Of a DNA stretch of 64,000 nt, positions 10,217 through 21,398 are shown in pieces. Source of the DNA: Whalleya microplaca (lineage: Eukaryota; Ascomycota; Sordariomycetes; Xylariales; Xylariaceae); the NCBI GenBank assembly GCA_022497155.1, contig MU385771.1:186001-250000 (forward strand), given 5' to 3'. Position 1 is the stretch's first letter, and each line of letters begins with the position of its first letter. Under the pieces are notes generated by a model. It saw nothing but the letters and a program-made list of their open reading frames with translations, had not been told where the DNA came from and ran no database searches. Position numbers and translations under genes: made by a program.

Positions 10217-11971
10217 TTGCCATTGCCAACTTTTGTCATGGAGGTTCTTGCAGTGAGCCATTCGACGCCAAAAAGCTACGAGATAAATGGTCTCAAGTTC
10301 ACTACATCTATCGTCCATGACCCCTTAACGGCATCAACTGATTACATCGAACTAGATGAGTCGGGAGTCATCGAAAATAAGACAGCAGTACACGATGGGC
10401 CAGTATATGTATTCTTTGCTGAAAACTATGAGTATTGGTGTAATGAGCTTGGGGTTGAACGACGATCCTGGGACTGGTGTCACTGGGGCGAGAACATAAC
10501 CTTACGATTCAAGGACAAAATACTTCTGGAGAATGATATACATCTCGGTGACATATGGAGAGTAGGTAAAACCGTGCGTCTGGAGGTCTGTGGCTCCCGA
10601 ATCCCATGCATGAAGGTTGCATGGCGGTGCGGACAGAAAGATACCTGGCTTCAAAGCCTGGCGGCTTCTGGTCGCGTTGGAGTTTACTTGCGGGTTCTCG
10701 ACGGCGGGCGAGTCTATCCAAGAGACGATGTTACCTTTGAAAGCTTTTCTCGCGACCCCATTGATATTGCCACTATATCTCAAGTAGCTTTCAATGCATC
10801 TCTCAAAACCAAGGACACTCTGAACCTACTCGCGAACCATAAGCTCCTTCTTCGCCTAAACAAATGGATGGTCAGTCGCATATTAACTGCCATGGAGGAT
10901 AAGCTCAGCCAGGGAAGGAATACTTGGAAAGGCTGGAGAGATCTTCGACCATATCGCATTGTGGACGAAGGAGGAGACATCAAATCGTTTTACCTTCGGC
11001 CAGTTGACGGTAAACCCCTAGCCAACTATCTACCTGGCCAGTTTCTAACTATTCGCCTTCCAAATGGGACGACTCGCAACTGGACAATATCGGACTGGCT
11101 GACTCGCGATGAACCTTCCTATTATCGTATCAGCATTAAAATGGCAGGCAAGGGCTCAACCTGGATGCATAAAGAGTGCAATCTCGACACCAGTCTTTCA
11201 GTTCGTCGCCCGGCGGGGCGCTTTTTCTTCGATTGGGCAGCCAAAATTCCTCTGCGACAGGTGTACCTGTCTGCAGGCATCGGCATCACGCCCATTTTAG
11301 CCATGATGAAGGCTCACGATAGACATGCGAGCTTTCAAGCATCGCCCGCTTTGTGGATACATGTTACGCAAAATAGTGAAACATTTCCGTTTCAAGACGA
11401 GATACCTCTGTTCGAGAACAGATTGTACAAGAAAGTGGTATTTTTCACCAGGCCGGGACCAGACGATATACAAGGAATACACTACGATCAACTTGGGCGA
11501 CCCGACATGGAAACATTGAAAACTCTTATTGGGACTCCGTTCACCTGGAATCCTCTAGGTGGTGGAGAATGGGAGTCAGAAGGAAACTTCTCAATGGCTC
11601 ACATCTGTGGTCCCCAGGGATTTGAGAATTCGATGAAAGAATGTCTCCAAAGCCTCAAGTTCCAGCCAGCCCTCATTGATAGCGAATCTTTCTCTGCAAC
11701 GGGTGCGGCACTTGGCGACCTGAAACGAGCCAAGGTGCGATTCTCGAAGTCCAATATTTCGGCTACTTGGACAAAGGACAGTCCGATGTCTCTTCTAGAA
11801 CTAGCAGAGTCTCTGGGGATCACTCCAGAATATGGTTGTAGAGTTGGTGCGTGTGGAAGCTGTGCGGCTAAGCTCACCTGTGGATCCGTTTCTGGTGGGA
11901 TTCAAGCCGATGGAACAGTACTTACTTGTTCAGCAACACCCGCATCGGACGAGGTAGTAGTAGACTTGTAA
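10217..11971 (+). CDS. MOSC domain / ferredoxin-NAD(P) reductase / 2Fe-2S ferredoxin fusion oxidoreductase
   Basis: A single uninterrupted exon of 584 residues; ATG 10238 (residue 8) is an alternative start. Residues about 10-175 form a YiiM-type MOSC domain. In GSRIPCMKVAW the Cys sits where MOSC proteins bind the molybdenum cofactor or sulfur. Residues about 175-240 resemble the helical region that follows YiiM-type MOSC domains. Residues about 245-480 form an FNR-like module: an FAD-binding YLPGQFLTIRL, NWTISDW, then the nucleotide-binding YLSAGIGITPILAMM and a late HICGPQGF. The C-terminus carries a plant-type 2Fe-2S site, CRVGACGSCAAKL plus a downstream TCSA Cys. Electrons would run from NAD(P)H through flavin and FeS to the MOSC/Mo site or to a partner such as the nearby P450; the partner is inference. 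Unlike its neighbours it is intact. Confidence 0.85.
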   Translation: MPLPTFVMEVLAVSHSTPKSYEINGLKFTTSIVHDPLTASTDYIELDESGVIENKTAVHDGPVYVFFAENYEYWCNELGVERRSWDWCHWGENITLRFKDKILLENDIHLGDIWRVGKTVRLEVCGSRIPCMKVAWRCGQKDTWLQSLAASGRVGVYLRVLDGGRVYPRDDVTFESFSRDPIDIATISQVAFNASLKTKDTLNLLANHKLLLRLNKWMVSRILTAMEDKLSQGRNTWKGWRDLRPYRIVDEGGDIKSFYLRPVDGKPLANYLPGQFLTIRLPNGTTRNWTISDWLTRDEPSYYRISIKMAGKGSTWMHKECNLDTSLSVRRPAGRFFFDWAAKIPLRQVYLSAGIGITPILAMMKAHDRHASFQASPALWIHVTQNSETFPFQDEIPLFENRLYKKVVFFTRPGPDDIQGIHYDQLGRPDMETLKTLIGTPFTWNPLGGGEWESEGNFSMAHICGPQGFENSMKECLQSLKFQPALIDSESFSATGAALGDLKRAKVRFSKSNISATWTKDSPMSLLELAESLGITPEYGCRVGACGSCAAKLTCGSVSGGIQADGTVLTCSATPASDEVVVDL

Positions 11972-13781
11972 ACCTACTGCTGCTTGTCATTGTGCTAATA
12001 TCCGTTCAATTTTCATATTTTTAGTATTTCTCTATTACGATCTAAAATCTCTAGATATTAGATGCAGTCGTCCTATCTCAACTCTATCCAAATAACCAAT
12101 AACAATTAAGCGTTTTATTTCGTGACTCCAGCGCAGCTCAGGCCTTTAATATTACTCGATCTATGTTTCATTTGCTCATATCAATTTGGTGTTGAAATAC
12201 GATCTCTCATGTTCGTTTGATATTGTGCCCAATCCAAAACAGGAATACCTAGCAACAAAGGCAGGAAGTGCTGTGTAAGCGGTAAGTTATTAGTTGCTGC
12301 CAACATATATTTGGATCAGTCTATATATTAATATGTGTCACGTGTAACGAAGCCGTTACCACAGGTCTTGATTTGAAATAACAAAAGGCGTGAAAGGTGA
12401 AATACTTAGATTGATCGCTGGCTAGCAAAGAGAGACTATCTAAGGGACGGCGAAATACCGTCTTTTATATCTGAATAGCTTCCTAGTAAATGGAACTTGG
12501 TTGCCAAGCCATTATCCCTTGGCAACCATAAATCACGTGGTAGCTGGTTGCGGGGATATTTAGGAATGGGTGGTTGTAACATCACGATAATTGGGGTATA
12601 AGTTATATTGCCTCAAGCAAATGGATCTCAGAATAATGATTGCTCCCAGAGCCCTGCTTCTTAAAAGGAATCTTCTGAGCTATTAAAGATTTTTCAGATC
12701 TTGAACTTTTACACAATTCTAATTGACAACACCTAGAGTCATCACAGCAGCACCTAAATGACCATTGCACACACTGAAACTGTGATAGTATTCCTAGTAG
12801 TTACTCGATCCTGATTTCTGCCGATACTATAGTCCAACATAAGGATCTGATTATGCGTTGTGATATAATCAACAATTATTTTCGCAGAATCGAGGAATTC
12901 CACTTATGTCGGTATATGCTAGGTGATTAGCACCTGAACTCTGTGTAATGATTACCACAGCGTCCCTACTGAGGACCGCACTTTGTACTTTATACCTATT
13001 GTCACAATAGCGGCAGCTGTCATAAGTCCTTTTCCCAGCTCGAGAGAACGGTGCTTTCGCTGGTGTATTGTTCTAATAAGATCTATCGAACAACTAGGGA
13101 AAGATCACTTAAAAAATACGTCAACTCAGGTTGACAAGCTAGTTAGTTATAATCACGGCAGCACTAACATGACTATTGCACATATAATAATTGTGACAGC
13201 CACGAAATGTGTCATCAGAGCTTAGTCTCTCAGTCTGGTGTAAGAAAGCTAGTATGAAAGCTCTTGCTAGCGAAACCCATTTGCCACGAATACCAGGCGT
13301 AGTACGGCCCGCTGATCGGTGATCTGTTAAGGCAGATTCTAGATAGAGCGTCATCTACGAGAAATTATGTAGGAATTCCATTTGGAGTCGAACATCGTAA
13401 TTAAGTCTGTGCGAGACATAATCACAGTTGCGTATCAGGCGAAGCAAACTACACTGCGCGCCCTTTAATTGGCCATGACGAAGTCTAGAATAAATTTCAA
13501 ATCTACAACTTGCGATTATAGTCGTGTCCAATTAAGAACACCGAATGCGCCAGATATAATACACCGACGCCAGTTTACAAACTCGGCCGTCTCGGTCAAC
13601 AACGTCTACGGTGCTGGTTTCACGCTATTTCCACGAAGCTCATGGCTTAAAGTTTCATTTTCCCGTAACGAGAAAGGCTAGACGCATGGCTTATAAAAAG
13701 CTCCAGACCAATTTACAAATATAATGTCTTCGAGCAATCCCAACCATCTTACTCTCTGCCTTGTCTTAACTCATAATCATA
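11972..13781. other. long gene-free stretch with a degenerate direct repeat
   Basis: No coding region is supported. Segments near 12722-12790 and 13132-13203 are related in the same orientation. Both contain GACAA, a GCAGCAC block, TGAC.ATTGCACA and TGTGA.AG, spaced about 410 bp apart, and they could be the edges of an eroded element. The last 90 bp hold the promoter of the cutinase-like gene. Confidence 0.4.
13692..13698 (+). promoter_or_regulatory. TATA box of the cutinase-like gene
   Basis: TATAAAA lies 90 bp upstream of the ATG at 13782, a normal distance for a fungal core promoter. The stretch after it is pyrimidine-rich, as is common around fungal transcription starts. Sequence evidence only. 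Confidence 0.45.
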
Positions 13782-14767
13782 ATGAAACTCCTCTTGGCCA
13801 CTACTGCTTTCGCCTCGTTCGCATGTGCGACGCCGCTTACTCGTCAACAGACTCAACTGAATTCCGAGGCCAATGATTGGCTTCCCATTTTAGAAGGAAA
13901 AGATGGAGCAACATGCGCTGAAGTCGCCGTGATTTTTGCAAGAGGATCGTTGGATCTAGGGTACGTGCAGAACTCTCATATAGAAAGGGTTCTTAGTGTT
14001 AATTTATGCCAGGAACATTGGACTGTGGGTGGGAGGTCCGTTTCGCGATGCCTTATACGCGAAGTTCGACTCCATAGCCATCCAGGGGGTCAACGCAAGC
14101 GACTACCAAGCTTCCTTTCAAGAATACTTCGACGACGACGGTCAATCCGCCTGTGCGCGCAGCCTCGGGGCAGCAGTCGACAAATATGCTTCTTACTGTC
14201 CTAACACGAAATTTGTCATCTCTGGATGGGGGTCAGTCTTGTTTCAACATCCCAATTTTCTCTCTCAAATACTCACAGCCCCTAAGCCAGGGTGCACTTT
14301 GTGCACGTAAAAGTTTTGATCCGTCTATTGGATTGGTCGATATCAATGCCCGAGACAGGGTTATAGCCTTTGCGGGCTTCGGAAACCCTAGTGGTCATTT
14401 TGAGAATGCGACGAATTTCCCTCCACTTCCAGTTACCACCAGGTCCTTAGCTTATTGCCAAGAACGCGACCCTCTCTGCTCCGATACTTCAGTAGACACC
14501 ATCCCGGCGGACATTGATGGGTTTATTGGTTGGCTATTTCTTTCATGGATACGTTTTCATTTTATGCAAGACGATGGGTATAGACAGGCAATGCAGGCGT
14601 TCATCCGGTATTGTTTCTCCCAGTTTCTTACTTTTTCTGATAAGATAATGGCAGATATTTCTTCTGGTAAGAGGCTGCGGTGGGCGTGGACGCCAGAGCA
14701 TTTTTTCTACAACAGCATGACATCAAAAGCTGCGGATGACATTTTCAGTGTGTACCAGGGAGTGTGA
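13782..14767 (+). CDS. cutinase-like secreted esterase, probably inactive
   Basis: Exons 13782-13960, 14013-14231 and 14287-14767 join in frame to 292 residues. The N-terminus is a signal peptide (MKLLLATTAFASFACA). The body follows the cutinase order: CAEVAVIFARGSLDLG, NIGLWVGGPF, SACARSLGAAVDKYASYCPN, KFVISGW, then after intron 2 QGALCARKS, INARDRVIAFAGFGNPSGHF and a CQERDPLC block with the catalytic Asp. The nucleophile motif should read G-[YW]-S-Q-G and span intron 2. The only frame-keeping junction (GTCAGT donor, CCTAAG acceptor) gives G-W-G-Q-G, so the serine is missing. About 50 extra residues separate the Asp block from a late EHFFYNS that may hold the His. The family is clear; loss of activity is inferred. 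A mis-drawn intron is the main alternative. Confidence 0.65.
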
Positions 14768-14891
14768 AGGAGAACTATGGAACATCAAGAGCTCATGATT
14801 TGAAATTGGGTCATAGCCTTGTATCACTAAGGTATGTCTCAGGGCAGGACACAAATTGTTATCAAGTTCGAAATTTCGGAGGTATTGATTA

Positions 14892-15221
14892 TGTAACAAG
14901 GGCTATATCAGGGCTTGGAATATATAAATTTAGCTAATAATCCTTTAGGCCCTTTAAGAGTGTTTGTAGTTCTAAGTTTCAATCTAAGTCTAATAGTCGG
15001 TGACAGGGTTTATATAAATCTGCTGCCGCGGTACGTATTCCTGGTACGTGTTTACTCTGTTGCCGACATAGCCGCCGTCTGATATTTATACCTTTTATTA
15101 AGCAGTCATACATTCCAACAGTATCAAGTAATATCTAATAGCACCTAATATATATACTTATATAGCATTCCTGTATCTCGTATAGCTTCCAACAGGTCTT
15201 AGCTCTAATAGCCGTATGACA
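14892..15221 (+). repeat. solo LTR, family 1, copy 2
   Basis: This 330-bp repeat begins TGTAACAAGGGC and ends GCCGTATGACA. It aligns along its whole length with 21066-21398 and, inverted, with 4742-5064. Shared blocks include TCAGGGCTTGGAATATAT, GTTCTAAGTTTCAATCT and GTTGCCGACATAG. Flanking 5-mers are GATTA and AGTTA, compatible with one original GGTTA after two G-to-A changes, but this is weak. Almost all differences between copies are transitions. No internal retrotransposon sequence follows. Confidence 0.68.
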
Positions 15222-15983
15222 AGTTACATTAAAATTCGTACTCGACACTTTTTATAATTGTTTTATAATACAAACTCTCACAGTCATATAGTAGCTCTTC
15301 TCCATTCACGACGGGCAAAGCGACGCGAGCAAGGACTCTGCAGCGTGCACTATATGATGGGCACTATAATACACCGACATAGGCAAAATTCTCCGAATAC
15401 TCTAACCCTTATACAAAAAATATACCCATTATATACACTTTCAAATCAAGGTTCAGTCCCAAATACACTTAAGTAAAATTTCAACGGGGTGCATTATATA
15501 CTCATTATCTCGTGAATATTTATCGAACCAAGTTGAAATATTAGTATCGAAAGGTGGTCGATAAAATAGTCCCTCTTGATTTGGTCTTGTGTATCGCTCA
15601 TGGCACAGAAATATCAAGATACCATGTTATAGCTATTTTATGAACTAACTGCTAAGATATGTCGTATAGTTCTGATACGGCCCTACAAATGGCCACCGCC
15701 TGTATGTATGTCAAGAAGACTCAGCCCCTTCTATAGCTTTACCTTACACTAATCAGATTACTATCTACGAAAGGCCAATACAACCACTTCGCTGGAGTTT
15801 CAAGGAACGTATTAGAAAGAACACAATTTGACCAATATTTGCCCCGATTCTTATAGCTTCAGGTACTCTTGTAGGTTGTCTAATCCAGAATGTTGAACCC
15901 TTTCCTACAAACGTGTTCATTCTGCAATATTATATTAGAAGGGTGAAATTTAGGGGAGCCCAGCTTGGGAGATCCACACATAT
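15222..15983. other. gene-free AT-rich stretch between repeats
   Basis: Only short frames occur and none is protein-like. No primer-binding site, polypurine tract or retroelement coding sequence was seen next to the LTRs on either side. Confidence 0.45.
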
Positions 15984-16133
15984 TGATGAAATAGACGCAG
16001 GGTATTAGTAGTATAGTAGTTATTATTAGAGAAGTATCGTCACTAGAGTCTGAGGACCCCCTATATGTAAGCCACAGCTTGTGGGGCGTCCCAGCCACCT
16101 GGATTATCAGCCACACACCCCTATAATCCGTCA
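15984..16133 (-). repeat. solo LTR-like repeat, family 2, copy 2
   Basis: A 150-bp repeat with TGATGAAATAG at one edge and CCGTCA at the other, so TG..CA on both strands. It is the inverted counterpart of 4190-4352. The shared core includes GGCTGATAATCCAGG (minus strand) and the run around CTCTAATAATAACTACTA. It lies 28 bp beyond the stop codon of the large zinc-finger gene, so it falls in or near that gene's 3' untranslated region. Flanking 5-mers CATAT and CTTAT are not a convincing duplication. Confidence 0.6.
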
Positions 16134-16161
16134 CTTATATACCCAGAAACTGATTACGAGA

Positions 16162-19100
16162 TCAGTGGACTGATTCATTCGCTGCTTCTACATATCCGTC
16201 AGGTTGCTGCTCCGATCTATGTAAAGACTCTGGTGGTGCGGTTGACATAGTCCCGTCGATCCCAAAAGAGCCAGCTGGTAGATCCCAGCTGAATCCTAAA
16301 CTTGGAGGCTCCTCATCTGCGCCGGGGAATAGGGACATTGTGGAACTAGGAGCAGCCAGCTGGTCCGCTGCGTTGGTAACTGGCCAAGACTCACCAAAGA
16401 GAGAAAAGTCAGACTTAGAACCAAAATCAGCCATGGAGGCCTCTGGTGGCGGAGACGGACTAAATAGACCAGGTTTAGATTTAGAACCCGAATCAGCAAT
16501 ACCCACTCGTTGCCTAGGCTCATCAAAGAGAGAATATCCAGAATTAGAACCTAAATCAGCCATCGAGTCTTCTGGTGGCAGACGCTGGCCAAAGGGACCA
16601 GAATTAGCAATGTCCACTTGTGTCCGATGCCCACCAAAGAGAGAAAAATCGGATTTATCGGATTTAGAATCAACATCGGCCATCGAGTCCTCTTGTGGCA
16701 GAGGCTGTCCAAAGAGACCAGATTTGGATTTGGAACCAGAATCAGCAATGTCCACTTGTGGCCCAAGCCCACCAAAGAGAGATGTTGTGGAACTAGACCC
16801 GGCGCGCTGGTCCGCTGAGTTCGATACTGACAGAGTATTGCCGAAGAGAGATTGAGATTTATCGACCGGTGAGTTCAATGGTGACTTAGGCATACCGAAA
16901 AGAGAAGTTGCGGAACTGAAACTGGTCTGCTGGTTCGCTGAGCTGGATCCTGACACAATGTTCCCAAAGAGAGAAGATTTATATTCATGGATCGGGTGGT
17001 CTGCTGGGTGCCAAGGCTCACCCAAGAGAGCGAATGGGGAACTAGAACCGGTGTTCTGGTCCGCTGGATCAAATAGTGACCGAGTCTTACCAAAGAGAGG
17101 GGACGGCCATGACCTATTCTGCAATGAATCTTCTGAGCTAGAGATTCCAAAGACATTCTCTCTGTGCCCACCGGCGGCCGCTTTGCCCTTTGACTTGGTG
17201 GAAGGTTGGAAAAACTCTTCGAAGAGCTCAGTTTGGACGTTTCGGAAGATCATTTGGAGTTGGCTTTTTAGCCTTCTACTGGCTTCCTTTTCCGCAGAGT
17301 CGACTGCCTCGTCAAGATTATTCTCTAGGACACGGTAGATTCGCGGGAACAGTTCTCTCTGCATGAATTCGTCGTATTGTTTTACCGTGGCTTTTGGACT
17401 TTGGGGACCTTCGGCAAAGCTCGCTTCCATGTGATGCTCATGGTCTATCATGTTGTAGGTAAGTATCAGTAAGCGGTGGGTTGGAAAGGTATCTCACATG
17501 GTGTAGGTAAATCCTGAGGATTATCAGCTGGAAATAGAATCATGTATACGTATCTCCATTTATCTTCCTCAGTCTTGCTTTTGAATTCCTTCTTTCGGCC
17601 TCGAAGTAACTTTTCTTTGGTGGAGTCTATGCCTTCCCTTTGTTGTTTTGCCTTGACTCTGCATGGTGGATCTTGTATCATATGTTTCCGTAGAGAATCA
17701 TCAGAATCAAAAGAATCATCGCATCGAGGGCAACATATAATAATATGAGCTCTGTAAAGGTGTTCTCTATTCTAGTCGTTAGCACCCGTCCATTGTTGGC
17801 TTAGTAACAGTTACCAAGCACTAAACTAACACGTACTTCAGTCTATGTACTGAGACAAATCCCGGGCCATAACAAGCCCGGCGTGGCAGATTTATGTTGG
17901 GTTGTCGTCGGTGGCGATTTCGTTGATAGTAAGGGCAAGCAAACTTCCTTGCTGCGTCCGATACGTCCTCAACAGTGTCAGGCTTGCTTCGTTTTGGCTG
18001 TTGACGGTCCCCGTTTCCTTCGCCATCTCCATTATCATCATCTGGAAGACGACGTTTCCCCTTGGGATCAGGGGGTTTGTTTCCTTGGTTATGGGGGGAG
18101 CTAGAAGTGTTCGAGGCTCTAGTATTAGTACCAGAAGAACTAGATTCCCCGTCATTCATAGCCCCAGAGCCTCTGTAAGTAAAGTACACGACATCCATCA
18201 AGTTGCGTAACAAGAATTGTCTTCTTTCGGCCCGCCGCATACAGGGGCTCTCGTCTTCGCTATGATCATTATCGCTTCCTTCAATCATTGAAAAGCTGGA
18301 AGCCTCCGAATCAGAGACAGAGAGGGTTGGGCATAGGCTAATGCTTTCCGAAGTATCTCGATTTAATGTAGATGACTCGTTGGGAGTACTCGAGTCTGTC
18401 GTTAAAGCTGTTGAAGGAGGCCCAATAGTCCGACCACTGACTAGACTTTCTGGGGCTCGGTTTGCACAATCGTCTAATTGAGCTCGGCTTTTGTCAGTCT
18501 CTTTACCCAAATCATCATTTTGAAGCCTGGCTGCTTGCTGATCATATGCCTGCTTCAAGATACGCTCTTCGTCCTCCCAAACCGGTCCCTGCCGCGCTCT
18601 GGCGATCTCGAAATAGGTCTTTCCCGCTAACCGGCGTGTAGAGTTGAAGCCCTCTTGCTTTAGAAGGACCTCAATGACCTTGATGTTACGTTGGCCTATA
18701 GCAGCTAACATGGGTGTTGCCACCCATTCCAAAATGTCACATGGATATGGGTCTGGGTCAGCTAAACCAGAAGATAAGAGGAAGCTTATAAGCTGATCAT
18801 TGCCGTTTCGTGCGGCTCTGACAGTAGCTTCCATGCGCAGCTGATCCTTGTAGCTTCTGGGCGTGGTTCGGCGAAAAGGGGGTTGAAAATGACAAAATCG
18901 TTTTTCAGAAGCAGATAAACCACTTTCTACATAGCTAGCTACGTACGCAGCAGGGGTTTCCTCTTTCGGGTGTTTAGAGGACTGCCACCCATCATCCCAG
19001 TCAAGAACTGCTTGTGAAGACCCCCCCGATTCGCTGTGGGAACGACCCTCTTGGCTATGGAGGACTTAGTCTGGTAAATCGAGAAGAGAAATCTGATGTT

Positions 19101-20137
19101 GATATGGGAATGATTTATACATACCATAAGCCATCACTATTATAAGTTCTTAGAGTTTCAAATGAAATGCTTGACATGCGGGAGGTAGTAGATTTCACGG
19201 AAATAGCTGACTTGATACCAGTAATTGATTTCGCTGAGATGGCTGACTGGTGGGACTTAACGGGCTTTGCGGATAGGGCAGACTTTGCGGATAAAAAAGA
19301 CTTGTGAGATAGAATAGATCCCGATGAACGAACTGAAGGCCGGGACGCTACCGAGACTCTCGATTTAAAGGACATGTTTGACATGAACGACTTAGCAGAA
19401 TTTAAGGATCCGATCGATTGAGTGTCACTCCCGACATTATGATCTCGTTGTTGGAGCACCACCCGACTTGTAGAGACACGGCGACTTCTGGAGCCACCGG
19501 GGGTCTTGTCAGGCGAAACTATACTTCCAGGAACCCGTGGTTTGACAACGTTCGGCACCAATTGGTCCGTCATATGAAGCCTTGATCCATGGATTTGCTC
19601 GCCTCCTTCTACTAGTAAGGAGGAGGTGACTTCGATTGTATGATCTCTCCGGATATGTTGTCGTAGGATGTCTGCTCTCCAGAATCTCCTGCTACAATGA
19701 CACTGGAAAGGGGGTTCGGCGGTGTGTTTTCTGAAGCGATCAGTACTCTAAACTAGCAATCCATCTCAAGAAACCGAGAATTACCTCAGGTGTCTTGCTA
19801 GATGCTCATGCCGAGTGAAGCTAAGATTACAGGGGGGAAAGGCTGTGCAGTAGAATCTTCCAGATTTTCCCTTGGAACTGGAAAAGGCTTGTTTTATTCC
19901 TTCATCGTCGGAGCTAACTTCATCCTGGAAAATTTGGGTTGCTTCTGTCGGTTCATCTTGGATAGCTGTCCCCATGACACTCTGACCCAACAGGCTTGGC
20001 CGTTTTAGGGCTTGGGATGGGCGTCGATTGCGATTGCTGGTATGCAAGTGTAGGCTATTATGAATAGGATCCATGAATTCGACAGAACTACAGCATATAC
20101 TAGGCTTAGGTGATTGTATCAAGTAGAGTCTGATCAA
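16162..20137 (-). CDS. large C2H2 zinc-finger protein with ankyrin-like region and C-terminal LFG repeats
   Basis: Five exons, 20137-19785, 19730-19125, 19054-17837, 17766-17498 and 17444-16162, join in frame to 1242 residues; introns are 54, 70, 70 and 53 nt. ATG 20074 is an alternative start. Two C2H2 fingers lie at about residues 97-120 (C97, C103, H116, H120) and 128-148 (C128, C130, H143, H148), with the fungal [14 protein letters not shown] pattern. Residues about 190-310 are Ser/Lys-rich with repeated SAKS units. Ankyrin-like helices follow at about 394-490. Next comes the fungal block [21 protein letters not shown] and a third, split finger ([14 protein letters not shown]), then [11 protein letters not shown] and PTPYHEHH. 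The C-terminus (about 930-1205) has some 14 degenerate [SG]LFG units between Ser/Asp/Lys-rich spacers. It is probably a nuclear DNA-binding regulator; targets are unknown. Confidence 0.8.
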
Positions 20138-21065
20138 GCTGCCGCGTTAGGATATTATGCAGAATGTAGGAGATGATAGGCCAAGTTTTTTTGGTGACAT
20201 TTTGATGGTCTAGTCACAGTAAGGCTCTGGGAAATTGGAACTGCAAGTTGGGAATCTTGCATATAACCCCAGTCGAGCTTTGCGCAATTGCGCAGAATAT
20301 TACATGCGCATTAACTCCAGGCATCAGCCTACAGAGGAGGTATGAGACAACAGATCACACTCAACTTTAAAATACCGTAGCTTAACCGAAGGAATGTCGT
20401 ATTCTCGAGAAATGATATAGGTCATCCAATTATCAACTGCTTTTCAAGGTCTCGACCTCGATAATTCGGTAAGCATATATACATGATAATCACGATAAGC
20501 ACGATTAAAGTCACTGATTCGGGATAGTAGTAGAGATACATAAGTATTTGGCCTGCGTACTTGTTTTATTAAAACACAACTAGATATTCTAGCGGCTTGA
20601 ACTACTATAACACTCATTGTTGAAGCTATCGTAATAGCCAAATATACCGAGTTTAGTCTTTTTCTTATGGTCAGCTTTTACTTGCTGTTAAAGACATTCT
20701 AATAACGGCGAACTATGAATGGCCCAATACCTTAATCAACAACGCCGGCAGAAAGTTGTTTATTAAGGGATGTCTAAGAAAGTGATCGAATTTTGTTGCT
20801 GAAAGTCTACGCTGGAAAGAGTCAATTACCGATATAGATTAGTTCAGATAAGATGTCCGCGCTTCAATTGTGTTGCAGATTTAAAGGAATTGGGACTTTC
20901 TAACCTTCAACGCTTTTGCTATTTATGTTATTGAAGAGTTGTGTAGCACATACCTATCTAGAGATGGTGTGATCTAGAGCGTATGAGATATACGTATATA
21001 TAGTGGATATGTTTCTTCCTTAATCGCAGGGCTAGGTTGAGGCTAGCAGCAAGAAAATGGGTTGA
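20138..21065. other. upstream region of the zinc-finger gene
   Basis: AT-rich, with no supported coding region. It should contain the promoter of the large zinc-finger gene. No specific operator could be recognised. Confidence 0.4.
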
Positions 21066-21398
21066 TGTGATAAGGGCTGTAATCAGGGCTTGGAATATAT
21101 TAATTTAGCTAACATTCTCTAGGGCCTCTGAGGGTGCTTATGGTTCTAAGTTTCAATCTGAGTCTAAGGGTCGGCGACAGGTCTTTATAGACCTGCTGCC
21201 ACAGTACGTATTCCTAGTATATATTTAGTCTGTTGCCGACATAGTCGCCGTCTGGTAATCATACCTTTTGTTAGGCAGTTATACATTTCAACAGTATCGA
21301 ATCACATCCCACAGCACCTAATATATGTATGTACTCGTGCAGCATTCCTGCATCTCGTATAGCTTCTAATAGGGTTTGGCTCCAATAGCCGTGTGATA
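21066..21398 (+). repeat. solo LTR, family 1, copy 3
   Basis: A 333-bp repeat beginning TGTGATAAGGGC and ending GCCGTGTGATA, where the last CA has become TA. It is collinear with 14892-15221 and lies in the same orientation about 6.2 kb away. The DNA between them encodes the oppositely oriented zinc-finger gene and no retroelement proteins, so the two are not the ends of one element. Flanking 5-mers GTTGA and GTTCT match poorly. Confidence 0.65.

Noticed and set aside
14892..21398. Full-length LTR retrotransposon bounded by LTR copies 2 and 3
   Set aside because: The 5.8 kb between them encodes a multi-exon host-type gene on the opposite strand. There is no gag or pol sequence, primer-binding site or matching outer target duplication.
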